Part shown: piece after piece, positions 1-7,662 of the stretch
Layout: every line of letters starts with the position of its first letter
Position numbering within the stretch: the first letter of the stretch is position 1
From: Pseudomonadota bacterium
Lineage (GTDB): Bacteria > Myxococcota_A > Polyangia > Polyangiales > Polyangiaceae
Assembly: GCA_023411445.1 (NCBI GenBank)
Contig: JAEYOT010000106.1
Span: 1 to 17,719 of the forward strand
Length of the DNA: 17,719 bases
Direction: 5' to 3'
Made by a program: the position numbers and the translations under genes
Notes under the pieces: generated by a model
The model's database searches: none
What the model saw: only the letters and a program-made list of their open reading frames with translations
Told to the model about the DNA's origin: nothing

Positions 1-405
1 GCACAAGGCAGCTCGGTGTGGACCGCCGTCGCGGAGTTTCGCTTGTTCACGACGGGCGACGCCCCCATCGATCGCAGCTCCTGGATGGTCAGCGCGGACT
101 CCGAGGAGACGGACGACGAGAACGCTCCCGCGATCGCCGCTATCGACGGGAACAACGCCACGTTTTGGCACACGGAGTGGGAGCCCAACGGTGTGGGCGA
201 CGCCCCCCTGCCGCATGAGCTCAGGATCGATTTGGGCACGGCGCGCGTCATCACCGGCTTCTCCTACTTGCCTCGTCAGGATCAGGCCAACGGCCGCATC
301 GCCGGCTGGGAAATCTACCTGAGCAAAGATGGCGTGACCTGGGGCACCGCTGTCGACAGCGGCACGTTTCCGGCGGGCACGGCCCTCCAGAGGGTCAACT
401 TCTAG
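1..405 (+). CDS. Discoidin (F5/8 type C) domain protein, C-terminal fragment
   Basis: The reading frame is open at the window's left edge, so only the C-terminal 134 residues are visible. The first residues (SSVWTAVAEFRLF) look like the last strand of one discoidin domain. A second domain then begins, with IDGNNATFWHTEW, LPHELRIDLG, GFSYLPRQD and GWEIYLSKDGVTWG, all typical of F5/8 type C carbohydrate-binding modules. Such domains hang on secreted glycosidases, proteases or adhesins and bind surface glycans. The second domain stops at TAG 403-405 right after the strand ending LQRVNF. The usual closing part, with its RYVRL-like strand and final Glu-rich strand, is missing. The parent enzyme lies outside the window. 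The domain call is firm; whether the stop is natural or a mutation is open. Confidence 0.85.
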   Translation, partial: AQGSSVWTAVAEFRLFTTGDAPIDRSSWMVSADSEETDDENAPAIAAIDGNNATFWHTEWEPNGVGDAPLPHELRIDLGTARVITGFSYLPRQDQANGRIAGWEIYLSKDGVTWGTAVDSGTFPAGTALQRVNF

Positions 406-493
406 GCCCACGAGTCGAGCTGCGTCATCTGGCCACGCTCATCCTGCCTCGGTTGAGCGGCGAGAAGCGGTGGTAGCATCCTGCCCATCTCGC

Positions 494-1912
494 ATGAAGA
501 AGACGCGCGGACCTGCGTCGTGCTCGCGCCTGGGGCTCAAGATTGCTTGCTTATCCAGCGTACTCTTCGCGGCCGCCCCTGGCCGCGCGCAAGAGCAGCT
601 GGTTGACTACGACGCGGCCACACGCGATCGAGCGTTCGTCGACTACGCGCGCGCCGGCGCCAATTTGGCCTTCGTCAACTGGGCGATTTGGCAGATAGCC
701 TGGTCGCGCAACAAGGATTGGGCCCCCATCACGCGCGCCACGCTGCAAGACAACCTGCGGCACGGCTTCGAGTGGGATCACGACATCCTACAGACGAACT
801 TCTTCGGCCATCCGTACCACGGCAGCTTGCAGTACAACGCTGCGCGCGGAGCTGGGCTCTCGTTCTGGGAGTCGGCGGCGTACACGTTCGCCGGTAGCAT
901 GACCTGGGAGCTCTTCGCCGAGCGTGAGAAGCCATCGCTCAATGATCTTGCGGTCACGACCCTCGGCGGCGTGATGCTGGGCGAGATCATGCACCGCCTC
1001 TCGAGCCAGATCCTCGATGACAGTGAGGACGAAGGTCGTTTGTCGCGGGAGCTCATGGCAGCTGCGGTGGATCCGATGCGCGGCTTCGATCGCCTGACGA
1101 CCGGACGCGCCTGGCGTAGCGGTCATCGCCCGGTACGCCGTCCAGTCCGCATCGCGCTCGAGCTCGGCGTGGATCGCGTCAGCATGGATCAGGAGGAGGG
1201 CGAGCTGAAGAGCTCGCGCCCCGCCGTGCTGCTCGCGGTGGACGTCGAATACGGCACGCTGCTGCCGGCGCCGGGCAAGCGGCAGCTCGGCGCGTTCGAC
1301 TTCTTCGAGCTGTACGCGGCCGCCAACCTGTTCAACAGCCAGCTGAGCGGCGCCCACGTGTACTCCCACGGCTTGCTCTACGGCGTGAGCATACCGCTCT
1401 CCGCCGAGCCGCGACCCCTGCAAGACAATGACGTATTCGGCTTTGGCATGAGCTACGAGTACGTGGGGACCAACTTCGCGACCTACAGCGGGATCGGCTT
1501 CGGCCCCGTCAACCATTTGGTCCTGCGGCTGAAGAGCGGGCGGTCGCTGCGGCTCAGCGTCGGTGGTGACCTGGTGCCGGTGCTGGGCGCAAGCTCCACC
1601 GAAGCGCGCAGCGGGGATCGGGACTACAACTTCGCTACCGGGTTCTCACCGTGGAGCGGCCTCGAGCTCCGCCTGGGCAAGTTCGGCGAAATTGGCCTGC
1701 AGATGCGTCACTACATCGCGAAGGTGGTGGACGGCGTGCGCGGGGACGAGCTGATCGGCTCGCTGCGACTTTGGTACGAGGTCGAGCCTCTGCGCGGCTT
1801 CGGCCTCGGCATCGCGCCCACCTCCGTGTACCGCCGTGGCCTCTACGCCGAGCGCGACAGCTACTGGGCGCAGCAGCTCTCCGCGCAGCTCTACGTGACC
1901 GTTCGACCTTGA
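494..1912 (+). CDS. DUF3943-type envelope protein
   Basis: This encodes 472 residues from ATG 494. A GTG at 470 is in frame, but the ATG puts a good signal peptide at the N-terminus (MKKT, hydrophobic stretch to about residue 28, then PGRAQ with likely cleavage near 32). Residues about 95-170 match the DUF3943 pattern: HDILQTNFFGHPYHG (96-110), YNAARGAGLSFWESAAYT, the WELFAEREKPSLNDL block (138-152) and GGVMLGEIMHR. The rest, about 210-472, is rich in alternating aromatic and polar strands (for example FFELYAAANLFN and IGLQMRHYIAKV), as in an outer-membrane barrel or periplasmic beta protein. The biochemical role of the family is unknown. It is followed after 9 nt by a small membrane protein gene and probably shares its transcript. 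Confidence 0.8.
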   Translation: MKKTRGPASCSRLGLKIACLSSVLFAAAPGRAQEQLVDYDAATRDRAFVDYARAGANLAFVNWAIWQIAWSRNKDWAPITRATLQDNLRHGFEWDHDILQTNFFGHPYHGSLQYNAARGAGLSFWESAAYTFAGSMTWELFAEREKPSLNDLAVTTLGGVMLGEIMHRLSSQILDDSEDEGRLSRELMAAAVDPMRGFDRLTTGRAWRSGHRPVRRPVRIALELGVDRVSMDQEEGELKSSRPAVLLAVDVEYGTLLPAPGKRQLGAFDFFELYAAANLFNSQLSGAHVYSHGLLYGVSIPLSAEPRPLQDNDVFGFGMSYEYVGTNFATYSGIGFGPVNHLVLRLKSGRSLRLSVGGDLVPVLGASSTEARSGDRDYNFATGFSPWSGLELRLGKFGEIGLQMRHYIAKVVDGVRGDELIGSLRLWYEVEPLRGFGLGIAPTSVYRRGLYAERDSYWAQQLSAQLYVTVRP

Positions 1913-1921
1913 GGAGCACCG

Positions 1922-2299
1922 ATGTCGTTTCGTCTGATTCAAGTCGTCTGCGTGACCGCGAGCCTGCTAGTGAGCGGAACCTCGCTCGCTCAGAGCACGC
2001 CTGAGGCCGACCCAGCGCCGACGGTGGCTCCAGCCGCACCGGCAGCGAAGCCGCGCTCCTCCGCCTCGACCTGGGGCACGGTCATCGTCATCTCGTCGAT
2101 CGCCCTGGGCGCGGCCATCACCAGCTACGGGCTCACCATCGACTGCGAGGACGACGACCTCAGCTGCCACCGGCGCGCGGCGCTGCCGATCGGCGGCGGT
2201 CTCGGCGTCGCCGCGGTCGGCTCGCTCGTCGGCTTGCGCATCATGGCCATGGATCGCGGCCCGTCGGTGGCCGTGTTGCAGCTCACCACCTCGTTCTGA
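1922..2299 (+). CDS. Small secreted or inner-membrane protein with two hydrophobic segments
   Basis: This is a 125-residue protein. A Shine-Dalgarno GAGGAG (1911-1916), overlapping the stop of the gene before, sits 5 nt from ATG 1922 and fixes the start. Residues 1-23 form a signal peptide ending SLAQ. A Pro/Ala-rich linker (25-45) follows. Then come two hydrophobic segments, about 51-72 and 88-108, separated by an acidic loop with two cysteines (C75 and C82: DCEDDDLSC). I recognise no family. The arrangement, short linker plus paired helices, is common among myxobacterial membrane proteins of unknown role. Its stop codon lies only 3 nt from the stop of the convergent lipoprotein gene, so there is no room for a conventional terminator between them. 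Confidence 0.75.
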   Translation: MSFRLIQVVCVTASLLVSGTSLAQSTPEADPAPTVAPAAPAAKPRSSASTWGTVIVISSIALGAAITSYGLTIDCEDDDLSCHRRAALPIGGGLGVAAVGSLVGLRIMAMDRGPSVAVLQLTTSF

Positions 2300-2302
2300 A
2301 GC

Positions 2303-2962
2303 TCACAGCTGGAGCGCGACCCCGCCCTGGAGCGTGGGGTACAGCCACTCACCGGCGCGCGTGTCGTAAGCGCGGAGCGCTGTGAGCTGCGGGAACAAGT
2401 ACACCTCTTTCCCGATCGCGAAGCGGTAGCCAGCCTCGCCGCCGCCGAGCCAGTACGTGGTGGCCTCGCTGGCGTCACCGCGAAACGCCGTCAGCGGGAA
2501 GGCGTACGTCATCGCGCCGCGCATGCCGAACACCAACTCGGAGGTGCGCGTGACCGGCGTCCCGACGAGCAACGACGTCAACCAATGCGCGTTGAACAGG
2601 CCGGTGTCGCGGTTGGTCACCGGCACGAAGCCGAAGCCCAGACCTTGCACGAGCGCCAGGCTCACGTCCCCCTGTAGGAAGCGCCAGCGACCGCTCAGCT
2701 CCAAGCTGCCGACGTTCAGGCGCGCGCCAACGTCCAGCTCATGCCCGACGCCGATGCGGTAGCCGACCTCGGGGTTCGGCAGCAGCTGCGGGCCCAAGCC
2801 CCGATCCACCAGCAAGCCGTCGGCCGCCAGCGACAGCTCACGCGAGCCCGACGGTAAGGGCGCGGTGCCCAAATGCGATCCGTAACTGACGCAGCCGCTA
2901 GCGCAGCACAGCAGGCAGAGGGCGTGCGCTACCGCGCAAGATCTAGCGACAGCTCTGCCCAT
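2303..2962 (-). CDS. Putative lipoprotein with beta-rich body
   Basis: This encodes 219 residues. The N-terminus carries a signal with a lipobox (CASGC, lipidated Cys at residue 24), so the mature protein should be anchored to a membrane. The body is built of short alternating strands (YRIGVGHELDVGARLNVGS, SGRWRFLQGDVSLALVQGLGFGF, AGYRFAIGKEVYLFPQL) and ends GGVALQL, like small outer-membrane barrel or transporter-accessory proteins. No named family was recognised. ATG 2962 lies 34 nt inside the upstream nuclease-like gene. No other start upstream of the lipobox fits, so the overlap appears real and suggests translational coupling. It is the last gene of the porin, EEP and lipoprotein run on this strand. 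Confidence 0.75.
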   Translation of the reverse strand: MGRAVARSCAVAHALCLLCCASGCVSYGSHLGTAPLPSGSRELSLAADGLLVDRGLGPQLLPNPEVGYRIGVGHELDVGARLNVGSLELSGRWRFLQGDVSLALVQGLGFGFVPVTNRDTGLFNAHWLTSLLVGTPVTRTSELVFGMRGAMTYAFPLTAFRGDASEATTYWLGGGEAGYRFAIGKEVYLFPQLTALRAYDTRAGEWLYPTLQGGVALQL

Positions 2963-3756
2963 GATGGCCGGTGATCGCTGGCCTGTGTCATGACGCTGCC
3001 GGACCGCAGCGGGGTGATCTCGCGGGCGAAGATGTGATCGAGCGCGTAGCCGCCGGCGGTGTCACCGGCGTCCGCGGAAGCCCAAGCGAAATCATGCTTG
3101 CCGAACAGGGCGATGGTGGCGTCGAGCGAGCCCGGATCTCCGGTGTTGAAGTCACCCCCGGCGAGGCTGCGCACGGGTGAGGCGCTGGCGTGCTTGATGA
3201 CCGCGGCGGACTGCTCCAGGCGCGCGCGCGGCCCGAGCCACGGTGTCTCCGTGTGCACGCTGTAGGCGGAGATATCGCCCAGGGGCGTCGCTACCGTCGC
3301 TTGGACGGCGATGCGGATGCGCCCGTCCGTCGGGTTCTTGTGCGGCAGGATGAGCTTTTGGTCGGCTACGATGGGCCAGCGCGAGAGCACGGCGTTGCCG
3401 AAGTCCCGCCCGTTCTGGTGCACGGACCCGGGATAGTAGACGTAGTTCATCTGCAGCGCTTGCGCGATGGCGTCGGTGCGCGGAGCGTCCATCTCCTGCA
3501 GCAGCAGGATGTCCGCCGTCGACAGCCTAGGATCGAGCGCCAGCTCTTGCGCCGCCAGCTCGTACTCGTCCGCGAACGCGATGTTGAACGTCACGACCCC
3601 GACCTCGGGCGGATTGGGCTGCTCCCCCTCGACCGCGTAGCTACCTGCGTAGCGTGGTCCGTGTGGGTCCGTGTAGTTCTGCGCGAGCTCGCAACCAAGG
3701 CTCGCGAAGAGGCAACACGAAAGCAGCCAAAGGTGCGTCGTGGACAGGCGCGACAG
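2929..3756 (-). CDS. Endonuclease/exonuclease/phosphatase-family lipoprotein, apparent CTG start
   Basis: The catalytic body is a clear EEP-superfamily (Mg-dependent phosphodiesterase/DNase I fold) domain. Numbered from the proposed start, it shows N58 (VTFNIAF), E88 (LLQEMD), VHTE with H168, GGDFN with D202 and N204, DHIF (240-243) and SDHRP (D261, H262), so all usual catalytic positions are present. The first ATG/GTG-type start is GTG 3594, but it would cut into the first core strand (VGVVTFNIAF). The same frame runs upstream through a linker and a signal-like stretch (LWLLSCCLFASLGC), to an in-frame TAG. Within it the only plausible starts are CTG codons, best at 3756, giving 275 residues with Cys22 as possible lipidation site. 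The substrate (nucleic acid, phospholipid or phosphoinositide) cannot be told. It lies 63 nt after the porin gene. Confidence 0.8.
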   Translation of the reverse strand: MSRLSTTHLWLLSCCLFASLGCELAQNYTDPHGPRYAGSYAVEGEQPNPPEVGVVTFNIAFADEYELAAQELALDPRLSTADILLLQEMDAPRTDAIAQALQMNYVYYPGSVHQNGRDFGNAVLSRWPIVADQKLILPHKNPTDGRIRIAVQATVATPLGDISAYSVHTETPWLGPRARLEQSAAVIKHASASPVRSLAGGDFNTGDPGSLDATIALFGKHDFAWASADAGDTAGGYALDHIFAREITPLRSGSVMTQASDHRPSWAELSLDLAR

Positions 3757-3819
3757 TATAGCTGCACGGAGCTAGCGCGCCAGAGCCGATCACCCGATGC
3801 AGCGCGTCAGCTGGATCGG

Positions 3820-5289
3820 CTACCACTCAGCGAGCATGCCGCCGCTCAGCACGTTCACGTGCTGCGTCTCGCCCCGGTGCCAGGTGTGCTTCAGGTTCAT
3901 GCCGTCGATCGAGAACACCACCGGCGCGAGGTGGTAAGCAAGCTTGCCCCCGATGCCGCGCACCCGCCGAATCAAGCTGATCTTGATCGGGTTCGAGGGC
4001 GCCTTGTCCCAATCTGTCTCTCGGACGTGCGTCGCGCCGTACGAAGCGGCCAGCTCGAAGCGGCCGAAGCGGTAATTTCCGACGCCCAAGTACCCGTAGT
4101 GCCAGCGCAGCGTGCCGATCGAGTCGATGGCGGTGTTACCCAGCGCCCAAGCGGTGCCTAAGCCCTCTCCGAGCCAGCCCGTGGCGCCCAGCCCGAAGCC
4201 GCGAAAGCGTCCCCAGGCGCCGCCGCCCGCTCCCCACACGCCTCGCACGGCGTCCGCGGGGATGCCCGGATCTCGCGTCGTCGGGTTGGGTGGTGTCTCG
4301 GTGATGCGCCCCACCAGCTGGCTCAAGCCGTTGAGCCAGACGTTGACCTCGTCGTCCACCACCGGACCTGGCGCGACCAAGCGACGAAACGTGAGCTCGG
4401 CCTCGAACCGCGGCGTGGGGGTGCGGTTCCAGAAGGCGTCGATCATGGCAGGATCCAGCGCCGCTACGGAGAGCTGCACGCCGGCCAGCTCAGGGGTGGC
4501 GTAGCCCAGCTGGGCGTGCCGCGACGGAAACATCGAGCCGACCCCGGTGTGACCGCACGTTGCTGCCGCTGCTGAGTCCACGTCGCACGGGTGACCGACG
4601 CCGTGCTGGTGGATGAGTAGCCAGTTCATCCTCGTGCCGCCGCGGTTGAACAAACCGAGCCGCCGACCACCCCACGCGGCGCCCCAGCTGCCCGACAGCT
4701 CCAGGTACTGCTCGCGAAAGTCCACGGTGGCGGTGTCGTTGAACTGCCGCACGTTGTCGGTCTGCGCGTTCTGGATGCCGGCCCATAGCGCGAGCCGGAC
4801 GCTGAGGTGCAGATCCGGCAGCACCTGCTTGTAGACGTTGAACGCCAGGATGGTGCTGGCGAAGCCGCCGCGCACGCGCAGCGTGCTCAGGTCCGTGTCG
4901 GTCACGGTGTTGCCGAGCGCGCCGCTGGGCGTCGGGTTGCCGCGGAGCGCGAGCTGGGGACCGACCAAGATGTAGCGATCGATCGAGGCGGGATCGGCAG
5001 GATTGACCTTGCTCCCCAAGTTGCCGGTGTTGATGGTCTCGCCCACGAGCCAGTTCAGGTACGCGTCGACCCGGCCGTCCGTCGACACCGCCCAGTCCCC
5101 CGGCTGCTCCTTCTCGACCAGGAAAATTTCGGCTCGAGCATCCGGAGCGCCCAGCGCAGCGAGCGACCCAAGCGCCGTCGCCGCCAGGCGCCGCCAGGCA
5201 CGGCGAGCTCGACGTCGGCACTGAGCCGCGCATGGCTGCCGGCTGGCTCGAGGCCGGGAGGAACGCGGCGTGGGGACTGAAGGCTCCAA
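3820..5289 (-). CDS. Outer-membrane porin-like beta-barrel protein
   Basis: This encodes 489 residues from a TTG at 5289; no ATG or GTG lies in frame before the signal region. A long basic N-region (about 35 residues, RRRARRAWRR) leads into a hydrophobic core and an ARA cleavage site after residue 53. The mature part begins with GDWAVSTDGRVDAYLNW, a porin-type first strand. It continues with many amphipathic strands (RVRGGFASTILAFNVYKQV, FREQYLELSGSWG, WHYGYLGVGNYRFGRFELAASYGA) and ends in an aromatic residue (LAEW), as barrel proteins do for BAM recognition. A general or specific porin is likely; no finer family is claimed. It is divergent from the importer operon across a 171-nt region that holds a promoter and a candidate operator, so it may be the outer-membrane entry route for the same substrate. 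Confidence 0.75.
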   Translation of the reverse strand: MEPSVPTPRSSRPRASRQPCAAQCRRRARRAWRRLAATALGSLAALGAPDARAEIFLVEKEQPGDWAVSTDGRVDAYLNWLVGETINTGNLGSKVNPADPASIDRYILVGPQLALRGNPTPSGALGNTVTDTDLSTLRVRGGFASTILAFNVYKQVLPDLHLSVRLALWAGIQNAQTDNVRQFNDTATVDFREQYLELSGSWGAAWGGRRLGLFNRGGTRMNWLLIHQHGVGHPCDVDSAAAATCGHTGVGSMFPSRHAQLGYATPELAGVQLSVAALDPAMIDAFWNRTPTPRFEAELTFRRLVAPGPVVDDEVNVWLNGLSQLVGRITETPPNPTTRDPGIPADAVRGVWGAGGGAWGRFRGFGLGATGWLGEGLGTAWALGNTAIDSIGTLRWHYGYLGVGNYRFGRFELAASYGATHVRETDWDKAPSNPIKISLIRRVRGIGGKLAYHLAPVVFSIDGMNLKHTWHRGETQHVNVLSGGMLAEW

Positions 5290-5341
5290 GGCTACGGCTC
5301 TTGAGCTCTTAGTTCGAAATAGGCCAGAGCTGTGCCATTTG

Positions 5342-5370
5342 TTGACGAAATAGAAAAAATATTCTACGAT
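5342..5370 (+). promoter_or_regulatory. Sigma-70-type promoter for the catabolic operon
   Basis: TTGACG (5342-5347) and TACGAT (5365-5370) are separated by exactly 17 nt in an unusually A/T-rich patch of an otherwise GC-rich window. The promoter faces the dehydrogenase gene at 5461, leaving a leader of roughly 80-85 nt. The motif match is seen directly; use as the promoter is inferred. Confidence 0.6.
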
Positions 5371-5375
5371 CAGAA
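5352..5375. promoter_or_regulatory. Candidate operator: AGAA-N6-TTCT-N6-AGAA
   Basis: Three half-sites sit at 5352 (AGAA), 5362 (TTCT) and 5372 (AGAA), 10 bp apart, covering the promoter spacer and -10 box. The same layout occurs twice near 16.7 kb. The placement suits a repressor. The RpiR-family protein encoded at the end of the operon is the natural candidate. Confidence 0.5.
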
Positions 5376-5460
5376 TCCCAATCTGGGCGCCGTTGCAGCG
5401 ACGAATTCATGGCCGAGTGGCTGTGGTCGCTCCCGTGCTCGCGGTTAAAGTGCTCCATTG

Positions 5461-6360
5461 ATGGCAAAGAAGATCGGCTTCATCGGCGTGGGTTTGATGG
5501 GGCACGGTATGGCCAAGAACTTGCTGAGCAAGGGCTTCCCCGTGACCTTGATGGCGCACCGGAACCGCAAGCCGATTGACGACTTGGTCGCCCAGGGCGC
5601 GCGCGAGGTCAAGACGCCGCGCGCCATCGCCGACGCGGCTGAGGTCGTCATCTTGTGCGTGACGGGCGCCGCCGAGGTCGAGCAAGTGGTGTACGGGGAG
5701 AGCGGGCTCCTCGGCGGCTTTGCCGCGGGTAAGATCTTGCTGGATTGCTCCACCAGTGAGCCAGCCCTGAGCGAACGAGTGGCTAGGGACCTGGAGGCGC
5801 TCGGCGCGGGCTACGCGGATGCTCCGCTCGCTCGTAGCCCCAAGGAGGCGGAAGCGGGCAGGCTGAACACCATGGTGGGCGCCACGGAGCGCACCTTCGC
5901 TGAGGTGCGGCCGGTGCTGGAAGCGTTCTGCGAGAACATCTTCTACATGGGCGGCGTCGGCACGGGCGCGCGCACCAAGCTGATTTACAACCTGATCACC
6001 ATGGGCCACGCCGCGCTGATCGCCGAGGCGCTGTGCGCCTGCGCCGCGACGGGGGTGGACCTGCGCAAGTTCGCGGACGTGGTCGGCGGAGGTGGCGCCA
6101 ACAGCGGCATTTTCCAGATGATCGTCCCCAAGCTGCTGGAGAGCGGGGACTATAGCGGGCTGGGCTTCTCCCTGGCCAACGCCGCCAAGGACCTCCGCTA
6201 CTATCAGCGCATGGTGGCGGACGTGCCGCTCACCGCGCCGCTCGGCTCTGCCGTGCTCCATGCGCTGGTCTCGGCGCTCAACGCAGGCTTCGGCGATGGT
6301 CTGGTCGGCCACCTGGTGGCGGCGCAGTGCAAGCAGAACGGCGTCGAGCTCGAGCCATGA
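5461..6360 (+). CDS. Beta-hydroxyacid dehydrogenase (HIBADH/6-phosphogluconate dehydrogenase-like)
   Basis: This encodes 299 residues from ATG 5461, the usual length for the family. Residues 6-17 carry the Rossmann motif GFIGVGLMGHGM. AHRNR at 32-36, just after the second strand, favours NADP(H), as basic residues there usually do. The catalytic block GVGTGARTKLIYN holds K173 and N177, and K243-D244 of the C-terminal helix are present. The substrate loop, normally DxPxSGG, reads D120-APLARSPKEAEAG, so the usual Ser-Gly is replaced. The enzyme should oxidise a small beta-hydroxyacid to a semialdehyde (or the reverse). This fits with the semialdehyde dehydrogenase later in the operon. The exact substrate (3-hydroxyisobutyrate, 3-hydroxypropionate, a sugar acid) is not determined. 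It is the first gene of the operon, and its stop overlaps the next start (ATGA). Confidence 0.85.
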   Translation: MAKKIGFIGVGLMGHGMAKNLLSKGFPVTLMAHRNRKPIDDLVAQGAREVKTPRAIADAAEVVILCVTGAAEVEQVVYGESGLLGGFAAGKILLDCSTSEPALSERVARDLEALGAGYADAPLARSPKEAEAGRLNTMVGATERTFAEVRPVLEAFCENIFYMGGVGTGARTKLIYNLITMGHAALIAEALCACAATGVDLRKFADVVGGGGANSGIFQMIVPKLLESGDYSGLGFSLANAAKDLRYYQRMVADVPLTAPLGSAVLHALVSALNAGFGDGLVGHLVAAQCKQNGVELEP

Positions 6361-7658
6361 GCGTGCGCGTTTTCGGCCTGGCAGCGCTCGGAGCGCTGTC
6401 CGTGCTCTGCGCCGCCTGCAACGACAAGGCGGGCGCCGCCGGCCCCGCGCCGGCTAGCTCCGCAGCGCGAGCCGCCTCCAGCAAGGCACCGCTCGTGATC
6501 GGCATCACGGCGGACGCGAGTGGGCAGTACGCAAGCAGCGGTGACTCCGACAAGCGCGGCGTGCTCATGGCCATCGAGGAGGCCAACGCGCGCGGCGGCG
6601 TGCTGGGGCGCCCCGTCAAGTGGGTGCACCTGGACACGGAGACGACGCCCGCTACCGGCTCGCGCGTGGCCGAGCGCTTGATCAAGCGCGACAAGGTCGC
6701 CTTCATCGTGGGCGGGGTGAGCTCGGGCGTGGCAAACGCCATCTCGCAGGTGGCGCAGAAATACGGCGTGATCTACCTGAACACCAACAGTAGCTCCGCC
6801 ACCGAAGCGGGCGAGAGCTGCCACCGCGTGAAGTTCGTGTGGGACGCGAACGGTACCAACTTCACGCTCGCCGCGACCAAGGGGGCGATCGAGACGTTCG
6901 GTAAGAAGTGGCTGCTCCTCACCAACGACTACGTGTGGGGGCACGACACTGCCCGCGCCACCAAGAAGGTCGTCACCCAGAACGGCGGCGAAATCATCGA
7001 CGAGATCTTGGTGCCGCAAGGCACGCGGGATTTCAGCTCGATTTTGCTCAAGGTGCAGCAGCGAGCCCCGCACGTCATCGCCGCGGCGGTGGGCGGAGAC
7101 GACTTGAAGGCGCTGCGGGCCCAGGTGACGCAGCTCAAGCTCGCCGACAAGTACGCCTGGCTCAACAACCAGCAAGACTGGCCGGACGTCTACGGTTTGC
7201 CGCGCACGGGGTTGTTCGGTGTGTTCGGCACCACCTGGTACCACGGGCTCTCGCTGCCTGGCGTGAAGGAGCTCAACGCCCGCTACGCCAAAGCCAACCC
7301 GGACGCGAAGATCAAGACGCCGGGCAACGTCTTCTACAATGGCTATTTCGCCACGCGCGCGCTGCTCGAAGCCGTGGAGCGCGTGAAAACCACCAACAAT
7401 CACGCGGTGATCAGAGAGCTGGAACAGCTGAAAATACCGGCCCAGGAGCGCATGCAGCACCACGACGCCTTCATGAACCCGGCGACGCACCAACTGCAGC
7501 AGACCATCTACCTGGCCACCGCCAACCTGACCTCGCACAGCCCTGACGACTTGTTCAAGATTTTGAGCTTCACCTCCCCCAGCCAGGTCATCGACGAAGA
7601 AGCGGACGCGAAGTGTAAGCTGGAGCCGTTCGAGTCGACCCCCGTCTACGAGCCCTGA
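6357..7658 (+). CDS. Liv-type ABC importer substrate-binding lipoprotein
   Basis: This encodes 433 residues. ATG 6357 overlaps the previous stop (ATGA) and gives a short signal with a lipobox-like LCAAC, lipidated Cys21. An upstream in-frame start at 6327 would only add a charged tail before the signal. After an Ala/Ser-rich linker (24-44) comes a Peripla_BP_6 (LivK/amino-acid-binding-like) fold. It shows IGITADASGQYASSGDSDKRGVLMAIEEANARGGVLG in segments from 48 on, then VGGVSSGVANAISQVA (118-133), LLLTNDYVWGHD and the C-terminal lobe with NVFYNGYFATRALLEAVE. It captures the imported solute at the outer face of the inner membrane. Liv-type receptors bind branched amino acids but also amides, aromatic acids, urea and other compounds, so the family alone does not name the ligand. 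Confidence 0.85.
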   Translation: MSVRVFGLAALGALSVLCAACNDKAGAAGPAPASSAARAASSKAPLVIGITADASGQYASSGDSDKRGVLMAIEEANARGGVLGRPVKWVHLDTETTPATGSRVAERLIKRDKVAFIVGGVSSGVANAISQVAQKYGVIYLNTNSSSATEAGESCHRVKFVWDANGTNFTLAATKGAIETFGKKWLLLTNDYVWGHDTARATKKVVTQNGGEIIDEILVPQGTRDFSSILLKVQQRAPHVIAAAVGGDDLKALRAQVTQLKLADKYAWLNNQQDWPDVYGLPRTGLFGVFGTTWYHGLSLPGVKELNARYAKANPDAKIKTPGNVFYNGYFATRALLEAVERVKTTNNHAVIRELEQLKIPAQERMQHHDAFMNPATHQLQQTIYLATANLTSHSPDDLFKILSFTSPSQVIDEEADAKCKLEPFESTPVYEP

Positions 7659-7662
7659 AGTC

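Noticed and set aside
3190..4161. 323-codon plus-strand frame
   Set aside because: It is antisense to the EEP catalytic domain and the porin C-terminus, and shows low-complexity Arg/Val content with no motif.
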